A DNA stretch of 64,000 nucleotides from Niveispirillum sp048066115 (GTDB lineage Bacteria > Pseudomonadota > Alphaproteobacteria > Azospirillales > Azospirillaceae), in assembly GCF_048066115.1 (NCBI RefSeq), contig NZ_JBLTYX010000005.1, positions 186,001-250,000 on the forward strand, in the 5' to 3' direction. Positions 43,835 to 52,987 of this stretch are shown piece by piece (within the stretch, counting starts at the first letter, position 1; each line of letters begins with the position of its first letter). The notes beneath the pieces are model-generated. The model was given only the letters and a program-made list of their open reading frames with translations, did no database searches and was not told the DNA's origin. Both the position numbers and the translations under genes were made by a program.

Positions 43835-44046
43835 CAGTAGCGATCCGAGCGGTCGCGGTAGCCTTCCTTGCGCGCGCCCCTGGCGATGCCGGCAAGCTGG
43901 TCCAACTCGGGCACCGGCATCACCAGCACGCCCTTGCCCTTGGGGATGAACACGAATTCCTGCCCGGCCTCCCAGTGCTGCTCCTCGCGCACGGCCTTGG
44001 GGATGGATATCTGGAACTTGGCTGACAGAGTGGCGGTCGCTGGCAT
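43834..44046 (-). CDS. vapB: AbrB/SpoVT-type antitoxin, VapB family
   Basis: The 70-residue protein from ATG 44046 begins with the swapped-hairpin DNA-binding domain ATLSAKFQISIPKAVREE and has WEAGQEFVFIPKGKGVLVMP, then a C-terminal tail (LAGIARGARKEGYRDRSDRY) that would occupy the VapC active site. An AGAGGT sequence precedes the start, while an upstream ATG at 44097 is not supported. It should autorepress the operon together with VapC. The 128-bp gap to the divergent amidohydrolase holds the promoters. Confidence 0.9.
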   Translation of the reverse strand: MPATATLSAKFQISIPKAVREEQHWEAGQEFVFIPKGKGVLVMPVPELDQLAGIARGARKEGYRDRSDRY

Positions 44047-44174
44047 TTCATACCTCTGCTGGATCGATCGCGCTTCGGTAAGAATACACCTGCCCATCCT
44101 GGAAGGCCAGCCAGTTGCTGCTGAGCGACCGTTCAGTTAAACTCCGGACCTCACATCCCACGCCCGGAGGTCCC

Positions 44175-45449
44175 ATGCTGCTGCGCTCCATCGCTCTCCT
44201 GCTGGCCCTAGCCTCCTCACCCGCCGCCCTGGCCGCCACCTCCTATGTCCGGGCCGGTTCCCTGGTCGATCCGGAGAAGAGCCGGGTGCTGGCGGATCAG
44301 TTGGTCACCATCCGCGACGGGCGGGTGGTGGCGGTGGAGCCCTGGCGGGGGGCGCCCATGGACGGGAATGTGGAGGATTGGAGCCGGTATCAGGTGCTGC
44401 CCGGCCTGATTGACATGCATGTGCATCTGACCGACTGGAACCAGAGCAGCAATGTCGCCGAACCGCTGCTGCATTCGGCCATGGAGATCGCCTATGTGGG
44501 GGCGCGCAATGCCCGCCAGACGCTGTTGGCCGGCTTCACATCCGTGCATGATGTCGGCTGTTTCCGGGCGTTTGCCAATGTCGAGCTGCGCAACGCCATC
44601 AACCGGGGCGATGTGATCGGCCCGCGGGTCAGTGCCGTCGGCGCCTATATCACGGTGGAGGGCGGAGGCGGGGAGGTGACGGGCCTGTCGCCCGACGTAA
44701 AGCTGCCCGACGACATGCGCGCCGGCGTCTATAAGGACGAAAACGATGTGCGCCTGAAGGTGGCCTATCTGTTCCAGCACGGGGCGGACAGCATCAAGAT
44801 CATCGCCACCGGTGCCGTGCTGGCAGAGGGGACGGAGCCGGGGCAACTGGAGATGACCGAGGGGGAGATCAGGGCGGCGGTGGAGACGGCAAGCCGGCGC
44901 GGCGGCTGGGTCACGGCCCATGCCCATGGGGCCGACGGCATCAAGACCGCCATCCGCGCCGGGGTGCGCGGGATCGAACATGCCTCCCTGATCGATGAAG
45001 AGGGGATCGCAATGGCCAAGGCGCAGGGCACATACCTGTCCATGGACATCTATAATGGCGACTATATCGCTGAATATGGCGCGCGGGAGGGCTGGCCCGC
45101 CGACATCATGCGCAAGAACGAGGAGACGACGGAGGCCCAGCGTGTCGGCTTCCGCAAGGCCGTGAAGGCCGGGGCGCGCATCGCCTATGGCACCGATGCC
45201 GGGGTGTTCCCGCACGGGCTGAATGCGCGGCAGTTCAAATACATGGTGGCCAACGGCATGACGCCGATGCAGGCCATCCGGTCGGCCACCACCGTGTCAG
45301 CCGCCATGCTGGGCTGGTCGGGGGATGTGGGCGCGGTGGCGCCTGGCCGCTATGCTGACCTGATCGCGGTGGAAGGTGATGCGCTGGCCGACATCAGTGT
45401 GCTGGAACGGGTGGTGAAGGTGATGAAGGGTGGGGAGGTGGTGAAGTAG
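44175..45449 (+). CDS. Exported Xaa-dipeptidase-type amidohydrolase
   Basis: The 424-residue protein from ATG 44175 (GGAGG directly upstream) has a signal peptide ending ALAAT, then the beta-sandwich start YVRAGSLVDPEKSRVL, the HxH metal motif in IDMHVHL, the metal-bridging lysine region DSIKIIATGAV, His in TAHAHGADG and IEHASLID, and the aspartate in AYGTDAGVFPHG. These features match the dipeptidase branch of the amidohydrolases that includes Xaa-Pro and Xaa-Arg dipeptidases. It reads away from vapBC and may extend the peptide-hydrolysing function of the genes at 40449-43438. Confidence 0.9.
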   Translation: MLLRSIALLLALASSPAALAATSYVRAGSLVDPEKSRVLADQLVTIRDGRVVAVEPWRGAPMDGNVEDWSRYQVLPGLIDMHVHLTDWNQSSNVAEPLLHSAMEIAYVGARNARQTLLAGFTSVHDVGCFRAFANVELRNAINRGDVIGPRVSAVGAYITVEGGGGEVTGLSPDVKLPDDMRAGVYKDENDVRLKVAYLFQHGADSIKIIATGAVLAEGTEPGQLEMTEGEIRAAVETASRRGGWVTAHAHGADGIKTAIRAGVRGIEHASLIDEEGIAMAKAQGTYLSMDIYNGDYIAEYGAREGWPADIMRKNEETTEAQRVGFRKAVKAGARIAYGTDAGVFPHGLNARQFKYMVANGMTPMQAIRSATTVSAAMLGWSGDVGAVAPGRYADLIAVEGDALADISVLERVVKVMKGGEVVK

Positions 45450-45534
45450 GTCAGGTCGAGCGGCAGGCGAGCCCTGACGGAAAAGCCATTTGCCATCCCC
45501 GTCAGGGCTCGGCTTTCGCCTCGACCTGACCTAC
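45446..45534. terminator. Long inverted repeat between convergent genes (bidirectional terminator)
   Basis: GTAGGTCAGGTCGAG...CGAGCCCTGACGG (45446-45480) is mirrored at 45499-45534, giving arms of about 35 bp with one small internal mismatch. The repeat covers the final codons of both convergent genes (stops at 45449 and 45502), so the coding ends are part of the stem. Confidence 0.65.
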
Positions 45535-46833
45535 GGTTTCCCCCACCGGCAACCGCCGCAGCAGGTAGAGCGGCACCGTCACGCCGACGACCAGGGCCGC
45601 CACGCCCAGCATCCATAGTTCCGACAGGGCGATGATCAGGATGGCGAAGCCCAGCCCGGCCACCGACGCCGCCTGTGCCCGCATCCGCGCGGCGGGTGAC
45701 GCGATACCGCCCGACAGGCGCAGCAGCGACAGGCAGGCATAGGCATAGACCAGGACGTTCAGGATGACAGCCATATTGACCACCATGCTGAACTGTTCGC
45801 CCAGCGTGCCCGACAGGGTGGCCAGGCAGACGACACTCATCAGCACGGCGGTGACGATCAGGTTGCGCGACGGCGCGCCGTGCCTGTTGATCTTGGACAG
45901 CGTGCGCGGGAACAGGCCCAGCTGGGCCGCGGCCTCCGCCGTTTCCGCCCCCACCAGCATCCAGCCGGCCAGCGTCCCCGCCGCCTTGACCATGGCGCAG
46001 ACGGCCAGGATGGATGCCGCCACCGGGCCCCAGATGCGGGCGGCGACATCGGCGAAGGGGGCGGTGGAGGCCGCCATCTCCGCCGCCGGCATCACGCCCG
46101 AGAGAGCGGTGCAGGCGATTATATAGGTGAGACCGGCCAGCAGGATGCCGCCCGCCGTGGCCAGCGGCACGTCGCGTTCCGGCCGCTTGACCACGGCGGC
46201 CACCACGGCGGCACTTTCCAGGCCCAGGAAGGCCCAGATGATCAGGCCCAGGGAGGCGGTGATGGCATGGGTGTCCGACCCGCCAGTGACGTTCCAGGAG
46301 GCGGCGAAGATATCCGGGTTGAACCAGACCCAGCCGAAGGCGCCGACCAGCAGGATGGGCGCCAGGCCCAGGACCAGGGCCACGCCCTCGAACCTTGCGA
46401 TCAGTTTGGCACCCGACAGGTTGACGATGGTCATCAGCCAGATGATGGCGATGGTGGCACCCGCCAGCACCGCAGGCACCTTCATCGCCGGCACGAAGGT
46501 GCCCAAGTATCCGGTGACGGCCAGTGCGATGGCGACATTGCCGAACCAGGTGGAGATCCAATAGACGAAGGCAGACTGGAAGCCCAGATACCGGCCCAGC
46601 GCGTCATGCACATAGCCGGTCAGGCCCAGTCCGCTGGGCCGCAGCATGGCCAGTGCCGAACAGACCCAGCCCAGCAGCAGGCAACCCGCCAGCACCACGA
46701 CCCAGCCGATGATGGTGATGGACCCGATGGCGCCCAGGCTGGCCGGCAGCAGGAAGACGCCGGAACCGATCATGTTGCCCGCCACGATCATCCCGGCCGC
46801 CAAGGGGCCGATCTTCTGGTCCCGGTTTCTCAT
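45502..46833 (-). CDS. APC-family amino acid/amine transporter, AdiC-like
   Basis: The 443-residue protein has about twelve membrane helices. Helix one contains GNMIGSGVFLLP, the unwound substrate-binding GSG motif seen in the arginine/agmatine exchanger AdiC and its relatives, and GLESAAVVAAVVKRPERDVP matches helix six and the loop following it. It likely exchanges or imports an amino acid or amine. ATG 46833 has GGGGAGGGG upstream. An 18-bp palindrome shared with four other promoters lies 58 bp upstream (46891-46908), which connects it to the catabolic region on its right. Confidence 0.9.
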   Translation of the reverse strand: MRNRDQKIGPLAAGMIVAGNMIGSGVFLLPASLGAIGSITIIGWVVVLAGCLLLGWVCSALAMLRPSGLGLTGYVHDALGRYLGFQSAFVYWISTWFGNVAIALAVTGYLGTFVPAMKVPAVLAGATIAIIWLMTIVNLSGAKLIARFEGVALVLGLAPILLVGAFGWVWFNPDIFAASWNVTGGSDTHAITASLGLIIWAFLGLESAAVVAAVVKRPERDVPLATAGGILLAGLTYIIACTALSGVMPAAEMAASTAPFADVAARIWGPVAASILAVCAMVKAAGTLAGWMLVGAETAEAAAQLGLFPRTLSKINRHGAPSRNLIVTAVLMSVVCLATLSGTLGEQFSMVVNMAVILNVLVYAYACLSLLRLSGGIASPAARMRAQAASVAGLGFAILIIALSELWMLGVAALVVGVTVPLYLLRRLPVGETVGQVEAKAEP

Positions 46834-46890
46834 CCCGCCCCTCCCCTTTTCGGCCGCCCTCAATAGGTCGGTTGCAAAACACTATTCTCC

Positions 46891-46908
46891 ATTGATCATA
46901 CGTTCAAT
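46891..46908. promoter_or_regulatory. Shared TetR-type operator, site A
   Basis: ATTGATCA-TA-CGTTCAAT is an imperfect palindrome matching the consensus ATTGAACG-N2-CGTTCAAT. It lies upstream of the AdiC-like transporter gene. The right half is identical to sites B, C and E. Confidence 0.65.
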
Positions 46909-46930
46909 AACTATGGTTAACGCGACCGGA

Positions 46931-49033
46931 TTATTCGGCTGCTTCATACACGCCTTTTCCGAACGGTTCGGTCACCACCGGCCGGTCACGGCGCCAGTTG
47001 CGCTCTTGCGGGCTCAGGTCGAATTCGCGGGCATATTCATGGCCGGAGAAGACGGCATGGGCGATGGCGCCCGCCGCCATGGCATCGCCGATCCGGTCCA
47101 CAGACCGGATGCCGGCGGCGGCCAGGTCCGGGCCCTTGGCGATCAGGCTCTGGTACAGATCATCATTGGGCCGGCGCAGGCCGGTGATGACCAGGGACCG
47201 GCAGGGGATCTGTTCCAACTGGTCGACGAACAGGCCGGTCAGGGTCAGCACCCCGTCACCGAACCCGGCGACGCGGGAGAGCGTGCGCACGGGCACGCCC
47301 GCACGGGTCAGCGCCTGATGTACGCGCGGCAACTCGTTTGTCATCACGGTCCAGGCCGATGCCTGGCCGGCCGGGGTGATGTAGGTGACGTTGCCATAGA
47401 GCTTGGCCAGATGTTCGGCCACCAGCCCGCCCATGTAATAGCTGTCGAAATCGAACACGGCGATGGGACCTTCCGGCACGATGCCGACGGCCAGATCGTC
47501 GGGCGTATAGACGCCGGGGGCATGGAAGGGGGCGGTGGGCAATTCGCTGTCGGCGTAAAGCTCCGTGCCCCAGCGGCTGCCCGTGGCCGTCACCACCCGG
47601 TCGCAGCCGAACTCCAATATGTCGTCGGCGGTCAGGTCGCTGCCGGGATAAAGCTCGACATTGGCATCCGATTTCAGCGCCAGCATCCGATAATCCAGCA
47701 CGCGGCCCCAGGCGGACAGGCCGGGCAGCTTCGTCTCGAACCGCAGGCGGCCGCCGAATTCGTCCGCCTTGTCGGCCAGGGTCACCTGCACGCCCCGGCG
47801 GCTCAGCACCCGTGCGCATTCCAGGCCGGCGGGGCCGGCACCGACCACCAGGATCTTCTCCGGCCGGCGGGCGGGCTTGAACTTCTCCGGATGCCAGCCG
47901 CGCCGCCATTCCTCGCCCGCCGTGGCATTCTGGGTGCAGCGGACGGGCACGCCATCATGCCAGCTGGAAATGCAGATGTTGCAGCCGATGCATTCCCTGA
48001 TCTCGTCCTCCCGCCCCTCCTTGATCTTGTTGGGCAGGAACGGGTCGGCGATGGAGGGCCGCGCCCCGCCGATCAGGTCCAGCACCCCGCGCCTGACCTG
48101 CGATACCATCGTGTCGGGAGAGGTGAAGCGGCCGACGCCGACAACCGGTTTGGTCGTCAGCTTCTTGACGAAATTGATGATGGGCTCGTGGCTGCCTTCG
48201 GGGGAGAAGCGGGAGGCCGAGCAGTCGGTGGGCGTGGTGTCCAGCTTCACGTCGAACAGGTCGGGATCGTCCTTCATCAGGGCGATGACCTCATGCGCTT
48301 CGGACTCCATATGGGTGCCCGGCCGCTTGCGCAGTTCCTCCAGGCTGATGCGCAGGGCCACGCCGCAGGTATCGCCCACCGCTTCCTTCGTCACCTCGAT
48401 CATCTGCTTGATCAGGCGCACGCGGTTTTCCACCGACCCGCCGAATTCGTCGGTCCGCTGGTTATAGTCGGACAGCAGGAACTCATAGGGCAGGTACCCC
48501 ATGCCGGCATAGACATAGACGATGTCGAACCCGGCGGATCGCGCCTTGCGCGCCCCCTCCACCTGCCACTGCAGCAGGTCGGCGATGTCGGCCTTGTCCA
48601 TGATCTTGGGCCGCAGATTGGACATGAAGCCGATATGCGTGGCCATCCAGGGTGTGCCCGAGGGCGACAAGGGCGGGGTGCGGGTGGTGCGGTTCATCAC
48701 CACGGCCCCGCCATGGAACAGCTCCACGCCGGCCAGCGACCCATGCTTGTGGACCGCGTCGGTCATCAGGGCATGGGCCTTGATGTCGTCCTTGTCCCAC
48801 AGGGTGGCAAAGGGCAGCGGGCTGTCATCGCTGCTGGGATGGATGGAACAGGCACCGGTGCAGACCACGCCCCAGCCGCCCTCCGCCTTGGTCTCCCGGA
48901 ACGCGGCGCGGACACGCGGCAGGGCGTTGGTCATGCCGCTGGCATGGGGCACCTGATAGAACCGGTTCGGCGCCGTCACCGGTCCGATGCGCACCGGGTC
49001 GAACAGGATGTCAAAGCGGGGGTCGCGCGCCAT
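46931..49033 (-). CDS. Trimethylamine-dehydrogenase-like FMN/FAD iron-sulfur flavoprotein
   Basis: The 700-residue protein matches the TMADH/old-yellow-enzyme architecture: an FMN barrel (1-330; NRFYQVPHASG, AGVELFHGG, FDIVYVYAG, IIGGARPSIADPFLP), a [4Fe-4S] motif C-x2-C-x2-C-x11-C (CIGCNICISSW) followed by CTQNATAGEEWRRGWHPEKF, and an FAD/NAD-type domain (ILVVGAGPAGLECARVL). In TMADH the FMN is bound to Cys30 within VPHC; here that position is Ala (VPHA), and the substrate-pocket Tyr60 and the active-site His172 equivalents also seem changed. It therefore resembles the relatives that demethylate dimethylglycine or N-methylproline more than true TMADH. ATG 49033 follows AAAGGA. Site B lies just upstream. 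Confidence 0.9.
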   Translation of the reverse strand: MARDPRFDILFDPVRIGPVTAPNRFYQVPHASGMTNALPRVRAAFRETKAEGGWGVVCTGACSIHPSSDDSPLPFATLWDKDDIKAHALMTDAVHKHGSLAGVELFHGGAVVMNRTTRTPPLSPSGTPWMATHIGFMSNLRPKIMDKADIADLLQWQVEGARKARSAGFDIVYVYAGMGYLPYEFLLSDYNQRTDEFGGSVENRVRLIKQMIEVTKEAVGDTCGVALRISLEELRKRPGTHMESEAHEVIALMKDDPDLFDVKLDTTPTDCSASRFSPEGSHEPIINFVKKLTTKPVVGVGRFTSPDTMVSQVRRGVLDLIGGARPSIADPFLPNKIKEGREDEIRECIGCNICISSWHDGVPVRCTQNATAGEEWRRGWHPEKFKPARRPEKILVVGAGPAGLECARVLSRRGVQVTLADKADEFGGRLRFETKLPGLSAWGRVLDYRMLALKSDANVELYPGSDLTADDILEFGCDRVVTATGSRWGTELYADSELPTAPFHAPGVYTPDDLAVGIVPEGPIAVFDFDSYYMGGLVAEHLAKLYGNVTYITPAGQASAWTVMTNELPRVHQALTRAGVPVRTLSRVAGFGDGVLTLTGLFVDQLEQIPCRSLVITGLRRPNDDLYQSLIAKGPDLAAAGIRSVDRIGDAMAAGAIAHAVFSGHEYAREFDLSPQERNWRRDRPVVTEPFGKGVYEAAE

Positions 49034-49080
49034 CTGAAATGATCCTTTCCGCAAAGCGAATTGGTCGGAGAATAATTGGT

Positions 49081-49098
49081 ATTGTACGATCGTTCAAT
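49081..49098. promoter_or_regulatory. Shared TetR-type operator, site B
   Basis: ATTGTACG-AT-CGTTCAAT is a near-perfect palindrome located 47 bp before the TMADH-like gene start, a position suited to repression. Confidence 0.7.
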
Positions 49099-49198
49099 AA
49101 GAAGATGTGGGGGAGGGGAGGGATTGCTGTTCGTCCCACTTGCTGCTTACGCGAACTCTTGGGCACCATCGATGCCGCCCTCTCTACCGTCACCCCGG

Positions 49199-49266
49199 CG
49201 CAGGCCGGGGCCCAGATGACAAGCGCTTCGCTCTACGACTTGGGCCCCGGCCTGCGCCGGAACGAC
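49199..49266. repeat. Dispersed palindromic element, subtype 2 (copy R3)
   Basis: GTCACCCCGGCGCAGGCCGG and its inverse flank the centre GACAAGCGCTTCGCTCTACGA. The copy at 53051-53140 has nearly the same arms and centre. It lies between the TMADH-like gene and the CocE hydrolase gene; the rest of that 290-bp gap holds only site B and no gene. Confidence 0.8.
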
Positions 49267-49322
49267 AGTGGATATTGTGAAAACCCTCACGGCCCAGACT
49301 TCGCGGGACAACGGGCCTGCCC

Positions 49323-51356
49323 TCACATCCCCCGCCGGGGAATGGAGACATGATCGGATTTGCCATGGACCAGGGTGCCGCCCTCATGCACATGCACCCG
49401 CCAGTCCAGGTGGAAATGCGCCTCATCGGCCGACAGGTCGACGCGCGCCTGGATCAGGATTTCGCCCATCGCCGCATCGCCCAGGTCGCAGGCGATGGTA
49501 TAGGCGCTGGTCAGGTGGGCGCTGCGCGGATCGTCGGGGCGGATGGTGAAGATGTCCCGTGCGCTGTGGTCGCAGACCAGACCGGTTTCGCTCAGCCGGT
49601 AGCGGCCGAAATCGGTCAGCATATCGATGGTCTGCTCCCCCGTCGCCACATCCTCCATCACCTGGCGGCTATGGCGAACGGGCCGTTCCTCCACACATGC
49701 CACCGGTGCCGTCGCCGCCGCCGGTTCCAGCGGGCGCAGGCTGGCGTCCAGCGGGCTGTCCGGCCGGGCGGGCAGGCGCAGGCGGCTGACGCCGGCTGTC
49801 AGGTCCAGGCAGGCCAGACCCGGCTGCGGCCAGAGGATGGGCCAATGCTGGTTGGACAGCGACAGACGCAGGCGATGGCCGGCCGGCACGCGCGTGCCGA
49901 TCTCGTTCATCGCCAAGCGCACCGTGAACGGGCGGCCAGGCTCCAGCGGCTTGGGCGTGTCGAACCCGTCGCGGAAGGCCAGGTTCAGCGTCCCCCAGGT
50001 CAGCAGCGCCGAGGTACCGTCCGGTGCCACGGCGCACAGTCGGGCCGTCACGGTGCCTTGTGTGCTATGGCTGGACGCCACCAGTTCCACGACGGGTGCC
50101 CCCAGCAGCACCAAGTCCGCCTCCAGCGGGCTCGTGTCGAAACACAGGCCCGTCCCATCCTCGCGCCGCTGGTCGATGGCCATGTCGGGCGCATCGCCGC
50201 CATAGCCGCCCCATCGTCCGCAATCCCGCCCGGCCGTGGCGGGGGAGCGCAAATGCAGGCTTGGGCCGGGGCAGGGCTGTTCATGCAGCCGGCCGTCATT
50301 CAGGTGCAGCACCAGATCGCGGTCGGCGCGTGGCGGCCAGCACGGCTCCGCCACCCAGCTTCCGGGATGATCCTCGTAAAAGGGCCGGGGCGGCTTGGGA
50401 TCGTTGATCCAGGCGCGCAGCATCGGTTCATCCATGACGCCATTGTCGATGCCCTTCAGCCAATGGTCCCACCAGCGGATGGTCTCCTGCAAAAACCCGA
50501 TGCGGGGACCGGGGGAGCCCAGATGCGGATGCACATGGCTCCAGGGCCCGACCAGCCCCTTGCGCGGGCCGGGCAGGTTGGCAAGCAGGCGGAACATGGC
50601 GTTGGAATAGCTGTCATCCCAGCCGGCCACGGCCAGCACTGGGATGTCGATGGCGCCGTAATCCTCGCATACCGATCCCTGCCGCCAATATTCATCGCGG
50701 CTCTGATGGGCCAGCCAGACCTCCGACCAGCAGCGGTTGGCTTCCAGCCGCTTCATCCAGGTCTCCCGCCAGCCGGGTCCGGCGATGGCGGGGTCGGGCG
50801 GGGTGGCGTTGAGCGCCAGCATGAACACGGACCACATCGGGTCCTCCGTCAGCAATGACCCGCCCATGAAATGCACATCATCGGCATAGCGGTCGTCGGA
50901 CGCGTACATGCTGATGATGGCCTTCAGGCCCTTTGGTCGCCTCGCCGCCGCCTGCAGGCCGTTGAACCCGCCCCAGGACAGGCCCCACATGCCGACGGCC
51001 CCGCTGCACCAAGGCTGGGATGCTGCCCATTCGATGACATTGCAGGCATCCTCCTGCTCCAGCGGCAGATATTCATCGGCCAGGAGACCGTCGCTGTCGC
51101 CCGCCCCGCGGATATCGACGCGCAGGCAGGCATAGCCATGGCCGGCGATGTAGGGCTGGTTGCGGGCATCGCGGAAAATGGTGCCGTCGCGCCGGCGATA
51201 GGGCAGCAGTTCCACCAATGCCGGCACCGGCCCGGCCCCGACGGGCAGCCAGAGGGTGGCGGCCAGCCGCACGCCGTCTGTCATGGCGATGAACAGTTCG
51301 CGCGTTTCCACCCTGAACGGCAGGTCGGTGACGGTATGTGTCATGATCGGACTCAC
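49323..51356 (-). CDS. CocE/NonD-family (S15) hydrolase
   Basis: The 677-residue enzyme has an alpha/beta-hydrolase domain with the nucleophile Ser127 in GLSWGG, the oxyanion-hole segment ELLPYRRRDGT, DIRGAGDSDG, and Asp and His candidates in VAGWDDSY and GPWSHVHPH. A C-terminal jelly-roll domain (about 400-560) follows, as in X-Pro dipeptidyl-peptidases and cocaine esterase. It likely hydrolyses an ester or peptide-like bond. No signal peptide is visible. Translation can start at GTG 51356, overlapping the upstream gene (GTGA), or at ATG 51344. The upstream gene encodes a peptide-type binding protein, suggesting that the two handle the same imported compound. Confidence 0.9.
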   Translation of the reverse strand: MSPIMTHTVTDLPFRVETRELFIAMTDGVRLAATLWLPVGAGPVPALVELLPYRRRDGTIFRDARNQPYIAGHGYACLRVDIRGAGDSDGLLADEYLPLEQEDACNVIEWAASQPWCSGAVGMWGLSWGGFNGLQAAARRPKGLKAIISMYASDDRYADDVHFMGGSLLTEDPMWSVFMLALNATPPDPAIAGPGWRETWMKRLEANRCWSEVWLAHQSRDEYWRQGSVCEDYGAIDIPVLAVAGWDDSYSNAMFRLLANLPGPRKGLVGPWSHVHPHLGSPGPRIGFLQETIRWWDHWLKGIDNGVMDEPMLRAWINDPKPPRPFYEDHPGSWVAEPCWPPRADRDLVLHLNDGRLHEQPCPGPSLHLRSPATAGRDCGRWGGYGGDAPDMAIDQRREDGTGLCFDTSPLEADLVLLGAPVVELVASSHSTQGTVTARLCAVAPDGTSALLTWGTLNLAFRDGFDTPKPLEPGRPFTVRLAMNEIGTRVPAGHRLRLSLSNQHWPILWPQPGLACLDLTAGVSRLRLPARPDSPLDASLRPLEPAAATAPVACVEERPVRHSRQVMEDVATGEQTIDMLTDFGRYRLSETGLVCDHSARDIFTIRPDDPRSAHLTSAYTIACDLGDAAMGEILIQARVDLSADEAHFHLDWRVHVHEGGTLVHGKSDHVSIPRRGM

Positions 51357-52945
51357 GTGGGATGGGTGACGGCGACGCGTGCCGTGCGCGGCAGGTCCAG
51401 CAGCCCGTCAGCCGTGATGAAGGGGGCGATAGTTTCCTCATGCACGGCGGTCAGGATGCCGTGGGTCAGGAAGCGGAAGCCGCCGGACTGTTCCATCAGA
51501 TCCTGCATGCGCCGGTACATGGCGGCGCGCTTGTCCGGATCGGTTTCCACCTGGGCGGCGGCGTGCAGGGCGTCATAGCCCTGGTTGGCGAAGCGCGACC
51601 AGTTCAATTGCCCCACCTGTGACGACAGGTACCAGAGCGTATTGTCGGACGGGTCGACCCCGCCCGCGAAATTCATCAGGACAAGTTGCAATTCCTGCCA
51701 AGCATCGCCCAGCGACTGGTCGCCCAGGGTCCAGTAGGTGCCCTCGTCATAGGGGCGGATGGCGACATCGATCCCCACCTCGCGCAGATGCGCCTGGATG
51801 ATCAGGGCGATGGTCATGTTGGTGGTGTTGTTGACGATGGACAGCGACAGTGGGAGCCGCTTCACCCCCGCCGCATCCAGCAGGCGGCGGGCGGCGGCGG
51901 GGTCGTTGCCTTCGATCAGGTTACGGTCCCGATGGCCCAGCATGCCGGGCGGGATGATGCCTGTGGCCGGCTGGGCGATGCCGGCATAGGCGGCCTGGAT
52001 GATGTCGTCGATATTGATGGCATGCTGGATGGCGCGGCGCACGCGGATGTCGGTCAGGGACGGGTTGTCCATGTTCAAGGACAGCCAGATCAGGTTGTTG
52101 CCGGGACTGGCCAGCAGCCGCGTGCCCGGCAGGTTGCGTTTTTGCAGCAGGGCCAGGGTGTTGACGGAAATGCGCGTCATGGAAAGCGAGCGTGCCTGAT
52201 AGGCCAGGATGGCCACATCATCGTCGGGGACCACCGACATGCGCACCCGCGCGAAGGCCGGCTTGTCCCCGCGCCAGTCGGGATTGGCGATCAGCCGGAT
52301 TTCCTGCCCCGGCCGCCAGCGTTCGATCATGTAGGGGCCGCAGGTGGCCACCGGCAGGGCGACGCGCGTGCCCGGCGGCTGCGCCCACATGGCCTTTTCA
52401 CAGACGATATGGCCGCCATACCAGGGCAGGGAGGTGAACAGGAAGGCCGGGCGCGCCTCACGCAGATGGATGATGCCGGTGCGGGTATCCACCACCTCCA
52501 CCCGCTCCATGGCATCGAAATAGGAAACCCAGGGAGAGCCGGTGGCCGGGTCGATGATGCGCTCCAGGCTGTATTTGACATCCGCGCTGGTGACGGGGCC
52601 GAAGCCGCCGGTCCAGTTCAGGTCGGGCCGCAGGGTGAACAGCAGGCGTCTGGGGTCCAGCCATTCCAGCCGTTGCGCGGCGGCATTGGTTGAGGCCAAT
52701 GGTTCGCGGAAGTCCGACAGCCGGTTCAGGGTGACGAACAGGCACCGGATGATCTCTTCCTCGACATTGCCGCTTTGCATGGCCGGGTCCAGGGTGCCGA
52801 TATCGGCCCGGATGCGCAGATGCAGCCAGTCGTCACCCTGGGCCAGGACTCCCGGTGTCGCCACCCCCAACCCGGCCAGCCCCGCCATCCCGCGCAGCAG
52901 CTGCCGGCGGTTGGGGTGGGAGGAAGGGCTGGGGGGTAAGGGCAT
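51353..52945 (-). CDS. Periplasmic solute-binding protein, family 5 (peptide/opine type)
   Basis: A twin-arginine-type signal (NRRQLLRGMAGLAGLGVATPGVLAQ) precedes a 500-residue SBP_bac_5 domain with LHLRIRADIGTLDPAMQ, LTSADVKYSLERIIDPATG-like segments and RRAIQHAINIDDIIQ. Such proteins bind di- or oligopeptides, opines or similar solutes for ABC transporters. No permease or ATPase gene is next to it, so uptake would rely on components elsewhere. The start at 52945 has CCGGAG upstream; an in-frame ATG at 53005 lies within repeat sequence. GTGA overlap with the hydrolase gene. Confidence 0.88.
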   Translation of the reverse strand: MPLPPSPSSHPNRRQLLRGMAGLAGLGVATPGVLAQGDDWLHLRIRADIGTLDPAMQSGNVEEEIIRCLFVTLNRLSDFREPLASTNAAAQRLEWLDPRRLLFTLRPDLNWTGGFGPVTSADVKYSLERIIDPATGSPWVSYFDAMERVEVVDTRTGIIHLREARPAFLFTSLPWYGGHIVCEKAMWAQPPGTRVALPVATCGPYMIERWRPGQEIRLIANPDWRGDKPAFARVRMSVVPDDDVAILAYQARSLSMTRISVNTLALLQKRNLPGTRLLASPGNNLIWLSLNMDNPSLTDIRVRRAIQHAINIDDIIQAAYAGIAQPATGIIPPGMLGHRDRNLIEGNDPAAARRLLDAAGVKRLPLSLSIVNNTTNMTIALIIQAHLREVGIDVAIRPYDEGTYWTLGDQSLGDAWQELQLVLMNFAGGVDPSDNTLWYLSSQVGQLNWSRFANQGYDALHAAAQVETDPDKRAAMYRRMQDLMEQSGGFRFLTHGILTAVHEETIAPFITADGLLDLPRTARVAVTHPT

Positions 52946-52987
52946 GGACGCTCCGGTCAGGTGTTGGTGGTTGAACTTCTCTCCATT

